Source: Microbulbifer sp. ALW1 (GTDB lineage: Bacteria > Pseudomonadota > Gammaproteobacteria > Pseudomonadales > Cellvibrionaceae). Taken from it: DNA of 64,000 bases. The position numbers and the translations under genes are program-made. Positions 46,456-55,990 of the stretch are shown piece by piece; position 1 is the stretch's first letter; each line of letters opens with the position of its first letter. The DNA lies in NCBI RefSeq assembly GCF_009903625.1, contig NZ_CP047569.1:2458501-2522500 (forward strand), read 5' to 3'. Under the pieces are notes generated by a model that ran no database searches, was not told the DNA's origin, and worked only from the letters and a program-made list of their open reading frames with translations.

Positions 46456-46767
46456 CTACAGGTTAATACTGCCGTCCTGGCTCTGCGCATAGACGGTGTA
46501 GGGCAGCATGACGGTGTCGGTGGTGGCCGACAAAAGGCTGTCAACTAGGTAGACACCGACCATTGGGAGAAAGTAAATGGAGCTTCCATTGGAGTTGAGT
46601 TTGCACATATTGTAGGCAACGCCACTGTACACCCGGGGCACACTGACACAGCCTGTATTCTGTCGTTTCAGATTTCGTGCTATTTCCGAGTCGGAATTGG
46701 TCAGCGTGGTCACCGTGCCGCAACCCGACAGCAATACAAGGGATGTTAAAGGAGCAAGATACTTCAC
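46456..46767 (-). CDS. YceK/YidQ-family lipoprotein
   Basis: A 103-residue lipoprotein of the YceK/YidQ family. The signal peptide KYLAPLTSLVLL ends in lipobox LSGC, and the conserved pattern GCVSVPRVYSGVAYNMC, then the hydrophobic VYLVDSLLSATTDTVMLPYTVY, is family-typical. Function unknown. The GTG at 46767 is chosen: AAAGGAAG lies 4-5 nt upstream on the minus strand, and the longer frame (46815) overlaps that site. A 9-bp inverted repeat (46381-46389 / 46407-46415) lies downstream. Confidence 0.85.
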   Translation of the reverse strand: MKYLAPLTSLVLLSGCGTVTTLTNSDSEIARNLKRQNTGCVSVPRVYSGVAYNMCKLNSNGSSIYFLPMVGVYLVDSLLSATTDTVMLPYTVYAQSQDGSINL

Positions 46768-46845
46768 AGGGCTTCCTTTCTTTATTGGTATCGAAGTTCC
46801 GACACTGTTAGTCAAATTATGTTCACGATTTTCGGGGTCTTCTGT

Positions 46846-47316
46846 TTAATCTGCGGCCAGTGGTGCAAATTCGCCCCGGGTCAGCTGCAGCAGATCTTTT
46901 GGAGCCAGTTCAATCTCCAGGCCCCGCCGGCCGGCACTGACAAAGATGGTGGCTTCCGATTCGGCAGAGCAGTGCAGGAAGGTGGGCAACTGCTTTTTCT
47001 GTCCCAGTGGGCTCACGCCACCGAGTACATAACCCGAAGAGCGCATCACGGCGTCTTTATCTGCCATTGCGGCTTTTTTTACACCGGCGGCCTTGGCGAT
47101 CAGCTTCATGCTGAGTTGGCTTTGCACTGGAACTATCGCAACGGCGAGGGACTTCCCATCCAGGCTCACCACCAGTGTCTTGAATACGCGCGCGGGCGCG
47201 AGCGACAGTTTTTCTGCCGCTTCGAGACCATAAGATGGGGCTGACACATCGTGCTGGTACTCGTGCACCTGGTAACAGATCCTGGCCTTTTTAGCCGTAT
47301 TGATCGCTGGAGTCAT
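46846..47316 (-). CDS. ybaK: Cys-tRNA(Pro)/Cys-tRNA(Cys) deacylase YbaK
   Basis: A 156-residue YbaK that clears mischarged Cys-tRNA-Pro. The active lysine is in RVFKTLVV, followed by AIVPVQSQLSMKLIAKAAG and SGYVLGGVSPLGQKKQLPT; all are family blocks. Cytoplasmic trans-editing factor. ATG start at 47316; it precedes the lipoprotein gene on the same strand by 79 nt. Confidence 0.93.
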   Translation of the reverse strand: MTPAINTAKKARICYQVHEYQHDVSAPSYGLEAAEKLSLAPARVFKTLVVSLDGKSLAVAIVPVQSQLSMKLIAKAAGVKKAAMADKDAVMRSSGYVLGGVSPLGQKKQLPTFLHCSAESEATIFVSAGRRGLEIELAPKDLLQLTRGEFAPLAAD

Positions 47317-47373
47317 AAAGCGGCGCTACCTGTTGTTTGCCACCATTCTCCTTGGAATATTTCACAAATACAA

Positions 47374-47402
47374 AAAAGCCCGGCGGGTTTGGCCGGGCTT
47401 TT
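47374..47402 (-). terminator. Intrinsic terminator of pepD
   Basis: AAGCCCGGC and GCCGGGCTT pair around GGGTTTG. On the minus strand a T-run follows, 15 nt after the pepD stop. Confidence 0.9.
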
Positions 47403-47417
47403 GTCAATTTTGTGACT

Positions 47418-48887
47418 TCAACGCTTGGGGATGGCCGCCACGACTTTCAAAAAGTAGTCCCAGAAGTTCCCTACGCTCTCGATATGTACCCGCTCTTCCG
47501 GCGAATGGGCGCGACGGATGGTGGGGCCGAAAGAGACCATGTCCCAGTTGGGGTAGGGCTTGGCCAGCAGGCCGCATTCGAGGCCGGCGTGAATGACTTT
47601 GACTTCCGGTTCCTTGCCTTCCATCTCCTTGTAGACGTCTTTCATCAGTGCCAGCAGGGGCGACTGCATATTGGGCGTCCAGCCGGGATAGGCGTTGTCC
47701 AGTGAGGTGTGCGCACCGGCGAGCTGGAATGCCGCGGCGACATTCAGGCCGTGCTGGTCGCGGGCGCTGTCGGAAAGGCTGCGCACCAGGCACTGGATAC
47801 GTATTTGAGACTGCCCGTTTACCTCTTCGGTGACCACTCTCGCAAGGTTGTTGGAGGTGTCGGCAATGCCTTCCAGCGCAGTGCTCATGCGCTCGACCCC
47901 GTTGGGGCAGCAACGGATGACACGGATCAGTTTGAGCTGGCTTTCAGTATCCATTACCGCTGCCGGAGTGTCGGTTTCTTCCAGAGTGATTTCCAGCCTG
48001 GCTTCATTGTCCAGTTCGGCCTTGATGGCGGCGGCTTCACGCTGAAAAACTTTTTGTAAATCTGCGCCCCTGTCGGCCGGTGCAGTGATAGTGGTGAACG
48101 ACTCGCGTGGAATGGCATTGCGCAGGCTGCCACCGTCCAGGCTGGCAATACGCAGCTCGGGAATTTCCACTAGCGCGGCATCGATGATGCGGTTGGCAAT
48201 TTTGTTGGCGTTGCCACGGCCTTTGTCGATATCCAGCCCGGAGTGACCACCGCGCAGCCCTCGAACACTTAATTTGAAAGCCTGATGATCCGCGGGCGTG
48301 GGTTCTGGGGAATAGGGCAGGGAGACATTGACATCCACACCGCCGGCACAACCCACGTAGAGCTCGCCTTCGTCTTCGGTATCCAGATTCAGCAGCAGGT
48401 CGGCTTCGAAGTGCCCTGGCTGCAGGTTTTTGGCGCCGGTCATTCCCGCTTCCTCGTCAATGGTGAGGAGGGCTTCCAGCGCGGGGTGGGGGATATCGGT
48501 GGACTCCAGCAGGGCAAGGATCGCGGCAACGCCAATGCCATTATCCGCGCCCAAGGTGGTCCCCTCTGCGGTAACCCACTCGCCATCGATATAGGGCTTG
48601 ATGGAATCCGTCAGGAAATCGTGGTCGGTATCGGCATTTTTCTGCGGCACCATGTCCACGTGGCTCTGCATTGCCAGGGTTTTGCGATTTTCCATCCCCG
48701 GTGTTGCAGGCTTCTTGATGATGATATTGCCGATCTGATCCAGTTTTACATCGAGGCCGCGGTTATTGGCGAAATCAACGATATAGGCCACCACCTTGTC
48801 TTCATGCTTGGACGGGCGGGGGATTTCGCAAAGCTTGGCGAAATGTTTCCACAGGGGAGCGGGGTTCAGTTCGGCAATGGTCGACAT
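47418..48887 (-). CDS. pepD: Aminoacyl-histidine dipeptidase (peptidase D)
   Basis: A 489-residue M20-family dinuclear zinc dipeptidase hydrolysing Xaa-His and other dipeptides. Zinc ligands are in QSHVDMVP, GADNGIGVA and DEEAGMTGA; the last histidine is in HAGLECG. Start ATG at 48887 gives MSTIAELNPAPLWKHF, the family N-terminus. Cytoplasmic. It lies downstream of rnb on the same strand, about 200 nt away with a hairpin between. Confidence 0.96.
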   Translation of the reverse strand: MSTIAELNPAPLWKHFAKLCEIPRPSKHEDKVVAYIVDFANNRGLDVKLDQIGNIIIKKPATPGMENRKTLAMQSHVDMVPQKNADTDHDFLTDSIKPYIDGEWVTAEGTTLGADNGIGVAAILALLESTDIPHPALEALLTIDEEAGMTGAKNLQPGHFEADLLLNLDTEDEGELYVGCAGGVDVNVSLPYSPEPTPADHQAFKLSVRGLRGGHSGLDIDKGRGNANKIANRIIDAALVEIPELRIASLDGGSLRNAIPRESFTTITAPADRGADLQKVFQREAAAIKAELDNEARLEITLEETDTPAAVMDTESQLKLIRVIRCCPNGVERMSTALEGIADTSNNLARVVTEEVNGQSQIRIQCLVRSLSDSARDQHGLNVAAAFQLAGAHTSLDNAYPGWTPNMQSPLLALMKDVYKEMEGKEPEVKVIHAGLECGLLAKPYPNWDMVSFGPTIRRAHSPEERVHIESVGNFWDYFLKVVAAIPKR

Positions 48888-48971
48888 GGTTGTTCCTTGT
48901 GACTTTCTTGAGTCTATCCTGGCGAGGATCCAGATAACGGGGCCGGGATGCCGGGATAGTGGCCAGAGTTG

Positions 48972-48996
48972 GCCGCAGGGCTTTTGGCCCTGCGGC
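48972..48996 (-). other. Hairpin after rnb
   Basis: GCCGCAGGGC and GCCCTGCGGC form a perfect 10-bp stem around TTTTG. There is no T-tract on the minus strand, so it may serve mRNA-end protection rather than termination. Confidence 0.5.
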
Positions 48997-49050
48997 TGGA
49001 AGTTTAGTCCGATGGTGTTACGGAAGACGGTTTGTGGAATAGGGTGTTAC

Positions 49051-49072
49051 AGACGTTGGCAGGACGTTGGTA
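49051..49072. repeat. 11-nt imperfect tandem duplication beyond the rnb stop
   Basis: AGACGTTGGCA and GGACGTTGGTA (9 of 11 identical) adjoin, 12 nt past the rnb stop. Confidence 0.6.
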
Positions 49073-49084
49073 TTGTCGCCGCAG

Positions 49085-51064
49085 TCAGTTGCCGGCCTCC
49101 GGCGCCGAGTCCTCGGCAGATTCTGCGACCAGCTCCAGCGCAATACGGCGCTTGTCGACATCGACTGCGCTGACCTTGACCTGCACCTGTTGATCCAGCT
49201 GGAAACGTTCTTCGCCGCGGGTAATGCGCAGGCGCTTGCCGTCAAACTCGAAGGGGTTCTTTTTGCCGTTGAAACGCACAAAGCCATTGATGCCGTTGTC
49301 TTCCAGGCGCACACCGATACCGGCGCCATTGACCAAGGTAATGGTGCCGCTGAAGACTTCACCCACTTTGGGTTCCAGGTACTGGCAGTAGAGCCATTGC
49401 TGCAGCGCGCGGTCGGCCTGGCGACCGGTGGCAACAACTTGTTGCAGGGCTTCGCCGTTGCTTTCTTCCAGCTTGGGCTGCTCGGTCCCCAGCAGTGCTG
49501 CGCGCAACACGCGGTGGTTGTGCAGGTCGTTGAATTTGCGGATTGGCGATGTGACCGTGGCGTAGTGGGCGAGTCCGAGTCCCAGGTGCGCGGCGGGCTT
49601 GCCGCTCAGCTCACCGGGGCGCAGCATGCGCTTCAGTACCGCCAGTACATTGTGCATTTCGGTATCGCTGTGGGCTTCCAGTTCTTTCACCAACTTGAGG
49701 TAGGTATCCAGCTGGTGCAGATCCTGCTCGGCGTATTCCGGCAGTACGTCTTTCAGCAGTGCGCGAATTTCTGCCATGCGCTCGTCGCGGAAACCGAGGT
49801 GAATGGAGAAGCAGCCACCGCCGAGCTCGGCCAGTTTGTTGCCGGCGCAGATGTTGGCGGCCAGCATGGCTTCTTCCACCATGCGCTGTGCCGCGGAGCG
49901 CTGTTGCTTTTCGATACGCTCGATTTTGCGCTGTTCGTTCAATACCAGGTCGTAATCCGGGCGGTCTTCCATCACCAGCGAGTGGCCCGCTCGATACTCG
50001 GCGCGGGCTTTGCTCAGCTCGTCCAGCTGGCGCAGGCTCTCCTGTTGCTCTGCGGGCACCGCCTTTTCATCCCCTTCAATAAACTGCGCAACCTGGGCGT
50101 AGCTCAGTTTGTGCTGTGAGCGGATGGCGGCAAATTCGTAGTCGAAACTATTCAGGGCGCCGTCTTTCCCCACCTTTATGTGCATCACCAGGGCCGGGCG
50201 CAGCTCACCGGGCAGCAGTGAAAAGCTGTTTTCACACAGGTTGCCTGGCAGCATCGGCAGGGTTTCGCCGGCGAGGTAAACGCTGCTCGCCCGCTGCTGC
50301 GCTTCCTTGTCCAGGGCGCTGTCTGGTTCGATCAGGCTTGAGGGGTCGGCAACGGCAATGTGCAGGGTCCAGCCGTTGTCGGATGCGCTGACGGCCAGGG
50401 CATCGTCCATGTCTTTGGTGGACTCGGCGTCGATGGTGGCAAAACCCAGTTCGGAGAGGTCTTTGCGCTCGGCACAAAGGTCTTGCAGCTGTGCTGGCAC
50501 TTGATCGGCCTGTTCCTGTGCCGCCTGGCTGAACTGGTTCGGCAGGCGATACTGGGCCACCACGAACGCGTGCTCGATACCCGCCATATCCGGCTGGCCG
50601 ATGACATTTTCCACCTTGGCCTGGGACTTGCCGTCCTTGAACGGGTGACGGGTCACACTGCAGGCAATGAATTCGCCCGGCTGGGCTTTGCCCCGCGCTT
50701 TGGGCGGCAGGAAGATCCAACGGGACAGACCGTGCTCACTGGGCTGGATGAAGTGGCCCTGGCCGCGCTGAATGTACTGGCCGACCAGGTACTTGAGCTC
50801 GGATTCGATCAGGCTGTCCAACTCTGCCGACAGTTTGCCCTTTTCATTGCCTTTCTCTTCTTCGGTCAGGCTGACACGCACTCGGTCCCCCGGAAACACC
50901 CGGTCCATTTCCGCCGGTGGCAGAAACGCCTCGCGGCCGTCATCCAGCACCACAAAGCCGAACTTGCCATTGCTGCCGCGCACGCGGCCATCGGCGAATT
51001 CTTTGGTGGAGCGAATATCGGTTTTCAGCTGCGTAAGCTGCTTGAGGGCGTCGGCATTGAGCAT
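49085..51064 (-). CDS. rnb: Exoribonuclease II
   Basis: A 659-residue RNase II, a processive 3' to 5' exonuclease. Order: N-terminal cold-shock domains (to about 200), RNB catalytic domain with IDAESTKDMDDALAV holding the four metal-binding aspartates, and a C-terminal S1 domain (about 560-645, VGEVFSGTITLVNGAGIGVRL). Similarity favours RNase II over RNase R, since the basic tail of RNase R is missing; the tail is acidic. ATG start 51064. Confidence 0.94.
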   Translation of the reverse strand: MLNADALKQLTQLKTDIRSTKEFADGRVRGSNGKFGFVVLDDGREAFLPPAEMDRVFPGDRVRVSLTEEEKGNEKGKLSAELDSLIESELKYLVGQYIQRGQGHFIQPSEHGLSRWIFLPPKARGKAQPGEFIACSVTRHPFKDGKSQAKVENVIGQPDMAGIEHAFVVAQYRLPNQFSQAAQEQADQVPAQLQDLCAERKDLSELGFATIDAESTKDMDDALAVSASDNGWTLHIAVADPSSLIEPDSALDKEAQQRASSVYLAGETLPMLPGNLCENSFSLLPGELRPALVMHIKVGKDGALNSFDYEFAAIRSQHKLSYAQVAQFIEGDEKAVPAEQQESLRQLDELSKARAEYRAGHSLVMEDRPDYDLVLNEQRKIERIEKQQRSAAQRMVEEAMLAANICAGNKLAELGGGCFSIHLGFRDERMAEIRALLKDVLPEYAEQDLHQLDTYLKLVKELEAHSDTEMHNVLAVLKRMLRPGELSGKPAAHLGLGLAHYATVTSPIRKFNDLHNHRVLRAALLGTEQPKLEESNGEALQQVVATGRQADRALQQWLYCQYLEPKVGEVFSGTITLVNGAGIGVRLEDNGINGFVRFNGKKNPFEFDGKRLRITRGEERFQLDQQVQVKVSAVDVDKRRIALELVAESAEDSAPEAGN

Positions 51065-51541
51065 GAAGACTTCTCTGTAAATCGGGTGGTGCCTGAATCA
51101 AGGCCTGAATAGGGGGTGTATCGGGCGCGGATTCTACCAGACGACAGGTTACAGGCCAGTTTGCTGATGCCTTCTGCTGTGACTGGGTTTTGTATTTGGG
51201 TCTTGTAACTGGGTCTGACTGGGATTGTTACCTGCGGGCCCAAAGCTTCGCGAGGGAGAGGGCGGGTAGCGAAGGATTTGGTGGATATTTGGCCCAATGT
51301 CGGGTGCCAAATACATGACTAATTCAAAGTAACGATTTTTGAAGGTTTGATCATCCTAAAATATCTACAATTTTGGGATGTAAATGATACCGATTGGTCT
51401 ATTGGCGCAAAGATCGCAATGCGCGTATTCCGGCACTGGCTATATTCTTAGGGACCTAGAATAAAGCACGGCAGTAGACGGAGCCGACAAAATTGGCCGA
51501 GTCTGACGCCGCCGTAAAACCGGCCTCCGGAGAGGATTGTA
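51065..51541. other. Divergent control region between rnb and leucine dehydrogenase
   Basis: 477 nt without a gene. It holds a degenerate 13-nt triple repeat (51183-51221, units CTGGGTTTTGTAT / TTGGGTCTTGTAA / CTGGGTCTGACT) and, nearer the dehydrogenase gene, a weak sigma-54-like element. GGAGAGGA lies at the end as the ribosome-binding site. Confidence 0.6.
51403..51418 (+). promoter_or_regulatory. Possible sigma-54 promoter of leucine dehydrogenase
   Basis: TGGCGCAAAGATCGCA keeps the invariant GG and GC at 10-nt spacing, but the rest fits the TGGCAC-N5-TTGCA consensus only partly. Confidence 0.22.
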
Positions 51542-52630
51542 ATGAGTATTTTTTCCCATCCCGCGTACGATAACCATGAAGAAGTTGCCTTTTACCACGA
51601 CGCGAAAAGCGGCTTGAAGGCAATTATTGCGGTTCACAATACCAACCTGGGTCCTTCCCTGGGTGGTTGCCGCATGTGGCCTTACGCCGACGATGCCGAA
51701 GCTCTGAACGACGTCCTGCGTCTGTCTCGCGGTATGACCTACAAATCTGCCATGGCTGGCCTGAAACTCGGTGGCGGCAAGTCCGTCATCATTGGCGATC
51801 CGCGCAAGCAGAAAACGCCGGAACTGCTGCGGGCCATGGGAGACTTCCTGAACACCCTCGGCGGCCGCTACATCACCGCAGAAGATTCCGGCACCAGCGT
51901 TGCCGATATGAAAATCATCGGTGAGCGCACCAAATTCGTATCCGGTGTGATCGCCGGACAGGAGCACGGCGGTGACCCGTCTCCTTCCACTGCCTATGGC
52001 GTCTTTGTTGGTTTGAAAGCGGCGGTAGCGCATCGCTGGGGCCGTACAGACCTGAGCGGCCTGAAAGTGTCTATTCAGGGCGTGGGCAATGTTGGCTTTC
52101 GCCTCGCTAAATTGCTGAAGGAAGCCGGCGCTGAACTCTTTGTTACCGACATTTTCCAGGACAACGTGGATCGCGCGGTCAATGAGCTGGGTGCAACCGC
52201 GGTTGGCGCAGAAGAAATTTTCGACCTGGATGTGGACCTGTTCGCGCCTTGCGCCCTGGGTGCCATCCTGAACGACAACACCATCGACCGCCTGAAAGTG
52301 GGTGCCATTGCCGGTGCTGCCAACAACCAGCTGGCCGAAGCCCGCCACGCGCAAGTGCTCAAAGATAAAGGCATTCTGTATGCGCCGGATTATGTGATCA
52401 ATGCGGGCGGTATCATCGATGTTTACTACCAGCAGCTCGGCCAGGAGCAGGGTGAGTACAACGCCGATCAGGTGAAAGCGCACATCGAAACCATCGGCAC
52501 CACCATGCAGGAAGTTTTCCAGCGCGCCGATGAAACCGGTGAAACAACGGCACACGTTGCCGATCGCATTGCGGAAGAGCGTTTCGGACATGAGGACGCC
52601 CTGAACAAAGCGGATTCAGCGGCGGCCTGA
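51542..52630 (+). CDS. Leucine dehydrogenase (Glu/Leu/Phe/Val dehydrogenase family)
   Basis: A 362-residue NAD-dependent amino-acid dehydrogenase, probably deaminating leucine and other branched-chain amino acids to 2-oxo acids and ammonia. Catalytic lysine motif [21 protein letters not shown] binds substrate; NAD site is [15 protein letters not shown] with aspartate in VTDIF. The length and motifs fit leucine dehydrogenase rather than glutamate dehydrogenase. ATG start; followed by two terminators. Confidence 0.92.
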   Translation: MSIFSHPAYDNHEEVAFYHDAKSGLKAIIAVHNTNLGPSLGGCRMWPYADDAEALNDVLRLSRGMTYKSAMAGLKLGGGKSVIIGDPRKQKTPELLRAMGDFLNTLGGRYITAEDSGTSVADMKIIGERTKFVSGVIAGQEHGGDPSPSTAYGVFVGLKAAVAHRWGRTDLSGLKVSIQGVGNVGFRLAKLLKEAGAELFVTDIFQDNVDRAVNELGATAVGAEEIFDLDVDLFAPCALGAILNDNTIDRLKVGAIAGAANNQLAEARHAQVLKDKGILYAPDYVINAGGIIDVYYQQLGQEQGEYNADQVKAHIETIGTTMQEVFQRADETGETTAHVADRIAEERFGHEDALNKADSAAA

Positions 52631-52639
52631 TCGCATTAG

Positions 52640-52665
52640 GGGAGCCCGCCAGGCGCTCCCTGTTT
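52640..52665 (+). terminator. First terminator-like hairpin after leucine dehydrogenase
   Basis: GGGAGC and GCTCCC pair around CCGCCAGGC, followed by TGTTT; a weak terminator 10 nt after the stop. Confidence 0.55.
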
Positions 52666-52731
52666 CGTATTCGATTGATATTTGAACAGTTTTCCTCTGA
52701 CGACATCATCGTCTCTCTGTGAGGTATTCTT

Positions 52732-52757
52732 CGGGCGCTACGGCGCCCGTTTTTTTG
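52732..52757 (+). terminator. Strong intrinsic terminator
   Basis: CGGGCGC TACG GCGCCCG followed by seven T. It lies about 100 nt after the leucine dehydrogenase stop. The remaining 180 nt to the M16 gene hold no other gene, only the 14-nt triple repeat at the end. Confidence 0.92.
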
Positions 52758-52937
52758 CCTACACTAATACCCGCTACCCGCGTGACCACATTGCCTTGTG
52801 GCTGGCTCTTCTGCCAATTGACGTTTAATCGGCTTTCCAGCCAGCAAAGCGCCGGATAATTTGCGTTGAGCTTTGCGCTGAATTTTGCGGTGAATGGTGG
52901 GCAGGTGCCATGCTCCCCGCCGCTGAAAAATACAAAA

Positions 52938-52979
52938 TCAGGATAAGTGACTCAGGATAAGTGACTCAGGATAAATGAC
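52938..52979 (+). repeat. 14-nt triplication carrying the ribosome-binding site of the M16 gene
   Basis: Three adjacent units: TCAGGATAAGTGAC twice and TCAGGATAAATGAC. Each carries AGGA, TAA and a GTG or ATG. Only the third is next to the real start; the others lie 14 and 28 nt upstream, out of frame with it. Confidence 0.9.
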
Positions 52980-52980
52980 A

Positions 52981-55842
52981 ATGGATATGCGAACCGCTTC
53001 GGGCCGTCTGGCCCTGCGACTTACTCTTTGCGCTGGCCTAATGGGGTTGTTGTCGGTGTCTGGTTGTGACCGGCATCCGTCATCGAACGGGGACGATGAG
53101 AAGGTTCACAAGGCGCTGACTGCTGATAAAGAAGCCGCCGCCAGTAGCAAAGCGGCAGCTAGTGGTAACGAGGCTTTTGTCCAGCCGCCAAAAATCGAGC
53201 TGCCATTTCACAAAGAGGTGCTCAAGAACGGTCTCACGGTCATTGTGCACGAAGATCCCAAGGCGCCAGTGGTGGCGATCAATATCTGGTACAAAGTGGG
53301 CTCCAAAGATGAGACCCGTGGCAAGACCGGTTTTGCCCACCTGTTTGAACACCTGATGTTCAATGGCTCGGAAAATTTCCCCGGCGAATATTTCGAACCC
53401 TTCCAGCGCTCTGGTGCCACGGATATGAATGGCACCACCAACAACGACCGAACCAATTATTTCGAGACGGTGCCCAAGGGCGCGCTGGATATGGCGCTGT
53501 GGATGGAGTCGGATCGTATGGGGCACTTCAAGGGTGCCATCAGTCAGGAAAAACTCGACGAGCAGCGTGGCGTTGTAAAAAACGAAAAACGCCAGGGGGA
53601 AAATGCGCCCTACGGTAAGGCATTCGATGAGATTGCCACCAATACCTTTCCCTCCGATCACCCTTATTCATGGACCACCATCGGCTCCATGGAAGACCTG
53701 GATCAGGCCAGCCTGGAAGACGTCAAACAGTGGTTTACCGATTACTACCAGCCAGCCAATGCCATTCTGGTGATAGCCGGGGATATCACGGTTGCCGAGG
53801 CCATGGAAAAAGCGCGTAAGTACTTCGGCAGTATCCCCAGTACCTCGGTGCCGCCGGAACTGAAGAACTGGGAGTTGCCCTCACAAGTGAACAAGCGCCT
53901 GGAGATGACCGACCAGGTGCCGCAGACGCGGATTTACTATGTGTGGAATGTACCGGCGATTGGCAGCAAGGAAGAAAATGCGCTGGATTTGATGACGTCG
54001 CTGCTGGCCAATCGCAAAAACTCGCTGCTTTATCGCCGCCTGGTGCGCGATGAGCAGGTGGCGACCAGTGTCAGTGCTTTTTACTATGGCCGGCAGCTGG
54101 CGGGACAGTTGTTTATCATGGTGGATTTGAAGCCCGGTCAGTCTGTCGAAAAAGTGGAAAAGCTCCTGGATGAAGAGTTGCGCGAGTTCGCCCAGTCTGG
54201 CGTGAGTGCGGATGAGCTGCGCCGTATCAAGCAGAGCGAATTTGCCAGCCTGGTGAAGGGGCTGGAAAAAATCGGCGGCTTTGGTGGTAAAACCGACATC
54301 CTTGCCCGCTCCGAGTTTTATTACGACGACCCCGGTGCCCTGGTCAATGGCTTGGGGAAATACGCACAGGTATCGGCGTTTGACGTACAGAATGTCGCAC
54401 AGAAATGGCTCAAACCGCAGCATTTCACCCTGGTAATCAGTCCCAAAGACGAATACGCGGTACGCGAAGAAGATGTTGATCGCAGTCAATTGCCTGCGGT
54501 GGACCCGACCGTGGAACTGGAGTTGCCGGAGCAGCAGGCCTTTACCCTGAAGAATGGCCTGAAGGTAGTGCTCGCCGAGCGACATGACACCCCGGTGGTG
54601 TTTATGAACCTGCAGTACCGCAGCGGTGCTTCAGCGGATGGGGACAAGCCGGGACTGGCTTCGGTTGTGGCGCGCATGCTGAGCGAAGGGGCAGGAGATT
54701 ACGATAGTCTCGCCTTCAGCGCCCGTCAGGAAGAGCTGGGGGCGGGGATAGGTGCCAGTAGTGGACTTGATCACAACTCAATTAGCTTCAGCGCCCTGAA
54801 AACCGAGCTGGAACCCTCACTGGAACTGTTCCGGGACGTGATAACCAGCCCGCTGTTCCCTGAGAAGGATCTGGTGCGGGTGAAATCCAACTGGCTGGAC
54901 TCCATTCGCCAAGAAGAGGCTCAACCCCAGGGGTTGGCGATGCGTAAATTGCCACCGCTGTTGTTTGGTGAAGATCACCCCTACGGTGCGCCCTTGACCG
55001 GATCGGGCACTCCGGAGGCTGTTGAATCCATTACCCGGGAAGACCTGATTACCTTCCAAAATACCTGGTTGCGCCCGGACAACGCCCAGCTCACCGTTGT
55101 CGGAGATGTCACCAAAGCGGAAATTGAGAAGCTGCTCAATGAAACCCTGGGTGGATGGCGCACACCCAAAGAACCGCTGGCGACGCTGGAAATTCCTTCA
55201 GTGGAGCGACCTTCGAAGGCCCGTATTTTCCTGCTGGATCGCCCGGGAGCACAGCAGAGTTATATTATGGCGGGGCTCGTAATGCCTCCCTGGCGCGCGG
55301 AAGATGCCGAGGCGTTTAGTGCGATGGCCTCGGCGATCGCCGGAAAATTCACCTCGCGACTCAATATGAACCTGCGGGAAGACAAGCACTGGTCCTACGG
55401 TGCCCGTGCGGTATCGCTGGATACGGAAGCCCAGCGCCCGTACATCGTGTTTGCCCCGGTGCAAACCGACCAGACAGCTCCTGCCATGCGTGAGCTGTTG
55501 AAGGAGTTCCGGGAATACCTGGGCAAACGCCCCATCGAAGAAAAGGAGCTGAAGGACTACCAGGACGATGAAGTGCTCAAGCAGAGTGCGCGCTTCCAGA
55601 CCAAGGGGCAACTGCTTTCCAGTATCGCCTGGCAGCTGGAAAAAGGGTTGCCACCGGAGTATATCGCTGAATATCCGCAACGGGTCAGTGCCCTGACGAA
55701 AGCACAGGTTGAGGCTGCAGCCAAAGAGTATCTGGCACCGGACCAGTTCACCTGGGTGGTTGTGGGTGACCTGGACAAAATCCAGAAAGACATCGAAGCG
55801 CTCGGGATCGGGCCTGTGGAAGTCTTGCCGGCTTCGGAATAA
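52981..55842 (+). CDS. Two-domain M16 (pitrilysin-type) zinc peptidase, lipoprotein
   Basis: A 953-residue peptidase with two M16 halves. Signal peptide ending in lipobox VSGC, so anchored to a membrane in the periplasm. The first half has the inverted zinc motif HLFEH (near residue 120) with a downstream glutamate in LDEQRGVVKNEKR; the second half (from about 510) lacks HxxEH and is the structural partner, as usual. Degrades oligopeptides. ATG 52981 is preferred over 52975 because AGGA stands 9 rather than 3 nt away. A triple repeat carries this site. Confidence 0.9.
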   Translation: MDMRTASGRLALRLTLCAGLMGLLSVSGCDRHPSSNGDDEKVHKALTADKEAAASSKAAASGNEAFVQPPKIELPFHKEVLKNGLTVIVHEDPKAPVVAINIWYKVGSKDETRGKTGFAHLFEHLMFNGSENFPGEYFEPFQRSGATDMNGTTNNDRTNYFETVPKGALDMALWMESDRMGHFKGAISQEKLDEQRGVVKNEKRQGENAPYGKAFDEIATNTFPSDHPYSWTTIGSMEDLDQASLEDVKQWFTDYYQPANAILVIAGDITVAEAMEKARKYFGSIPSTSVPPELKNWELPSQVNKRLEMTDQVPQTRIYYVWNVPAIGSKEENALDLMTSLLANRKNSLLYRRLVRDEQVATSVSAFYYGRQLAGQLFIMVDLKPGQSVEKVEKLLDEELREFAQSGVSADELRRIKQSEFASLVKGLEKIGGFGGKTDILARSEFYYDDPGALVNGLGKYAQVSAFDVQNVAQKWLKPQHFTLVISPKDEYAVREEDVDRSQLPAVDPTVELELPEQQAFTLKNGLKVVLAERHDTPVVFMNLQYRSGASADGDKPGLASVVARMLSEGAGDYDSLAFSARQEELGAGIGASSGLDHNSISFSALKTELEPSLELFRDVITSPLFPEKDLVRVKSNWLDSIRQEEAQPQGLAMRKLPPLLFGEDHPYGAPLTGSGTPEAVESITREDLITFQNTWLRPDNAQLTVVGDVTKAEIEKLLNETLGGWRTPKEPLATLEIPSVERPSKARIFLLDRPGAQQSYIMAGLVMPPWRAEDAEAFSAMASAIAGKFTSRLNMNLREDKHWSYGARAVSLDTEAQRPYIVFAPVQTDQTAPAMRELLKEFREYLGKRPIEEKELKDYQDDEVLKQSARFQTKGQLLSSIAWQLEKGLPPEYIAEYPQRVSALTKAQVEAAAKEYLAPDQFTWVVVGDLDKIQKDIEALGIGPVEVLPASE

Positions 55843-55857
55843 TTCTTGTCGACCCGC

Positions 55858-55892
55858 AAAAGCCCGGTGCGCAAGCAACCGGGCTTTTTTTA
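55858..55892 (+). terminator. Intrinsic terminator of the M16 gene
   Basis: AAAAGCCCGGT and ACCGGGCTTTTTTT form the stem, 16 nt after the stop. Confidence 0.9.
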
Positions 55893-55990
55893 TGGGTGAC
55901 GCATGCGGTACATTGGCGCAGCCGCTTCCCGCGGGAATTGAATAATAATGGGCTGACACCCCGGTGAGCCCCATAACAGCTGGATCCGAT

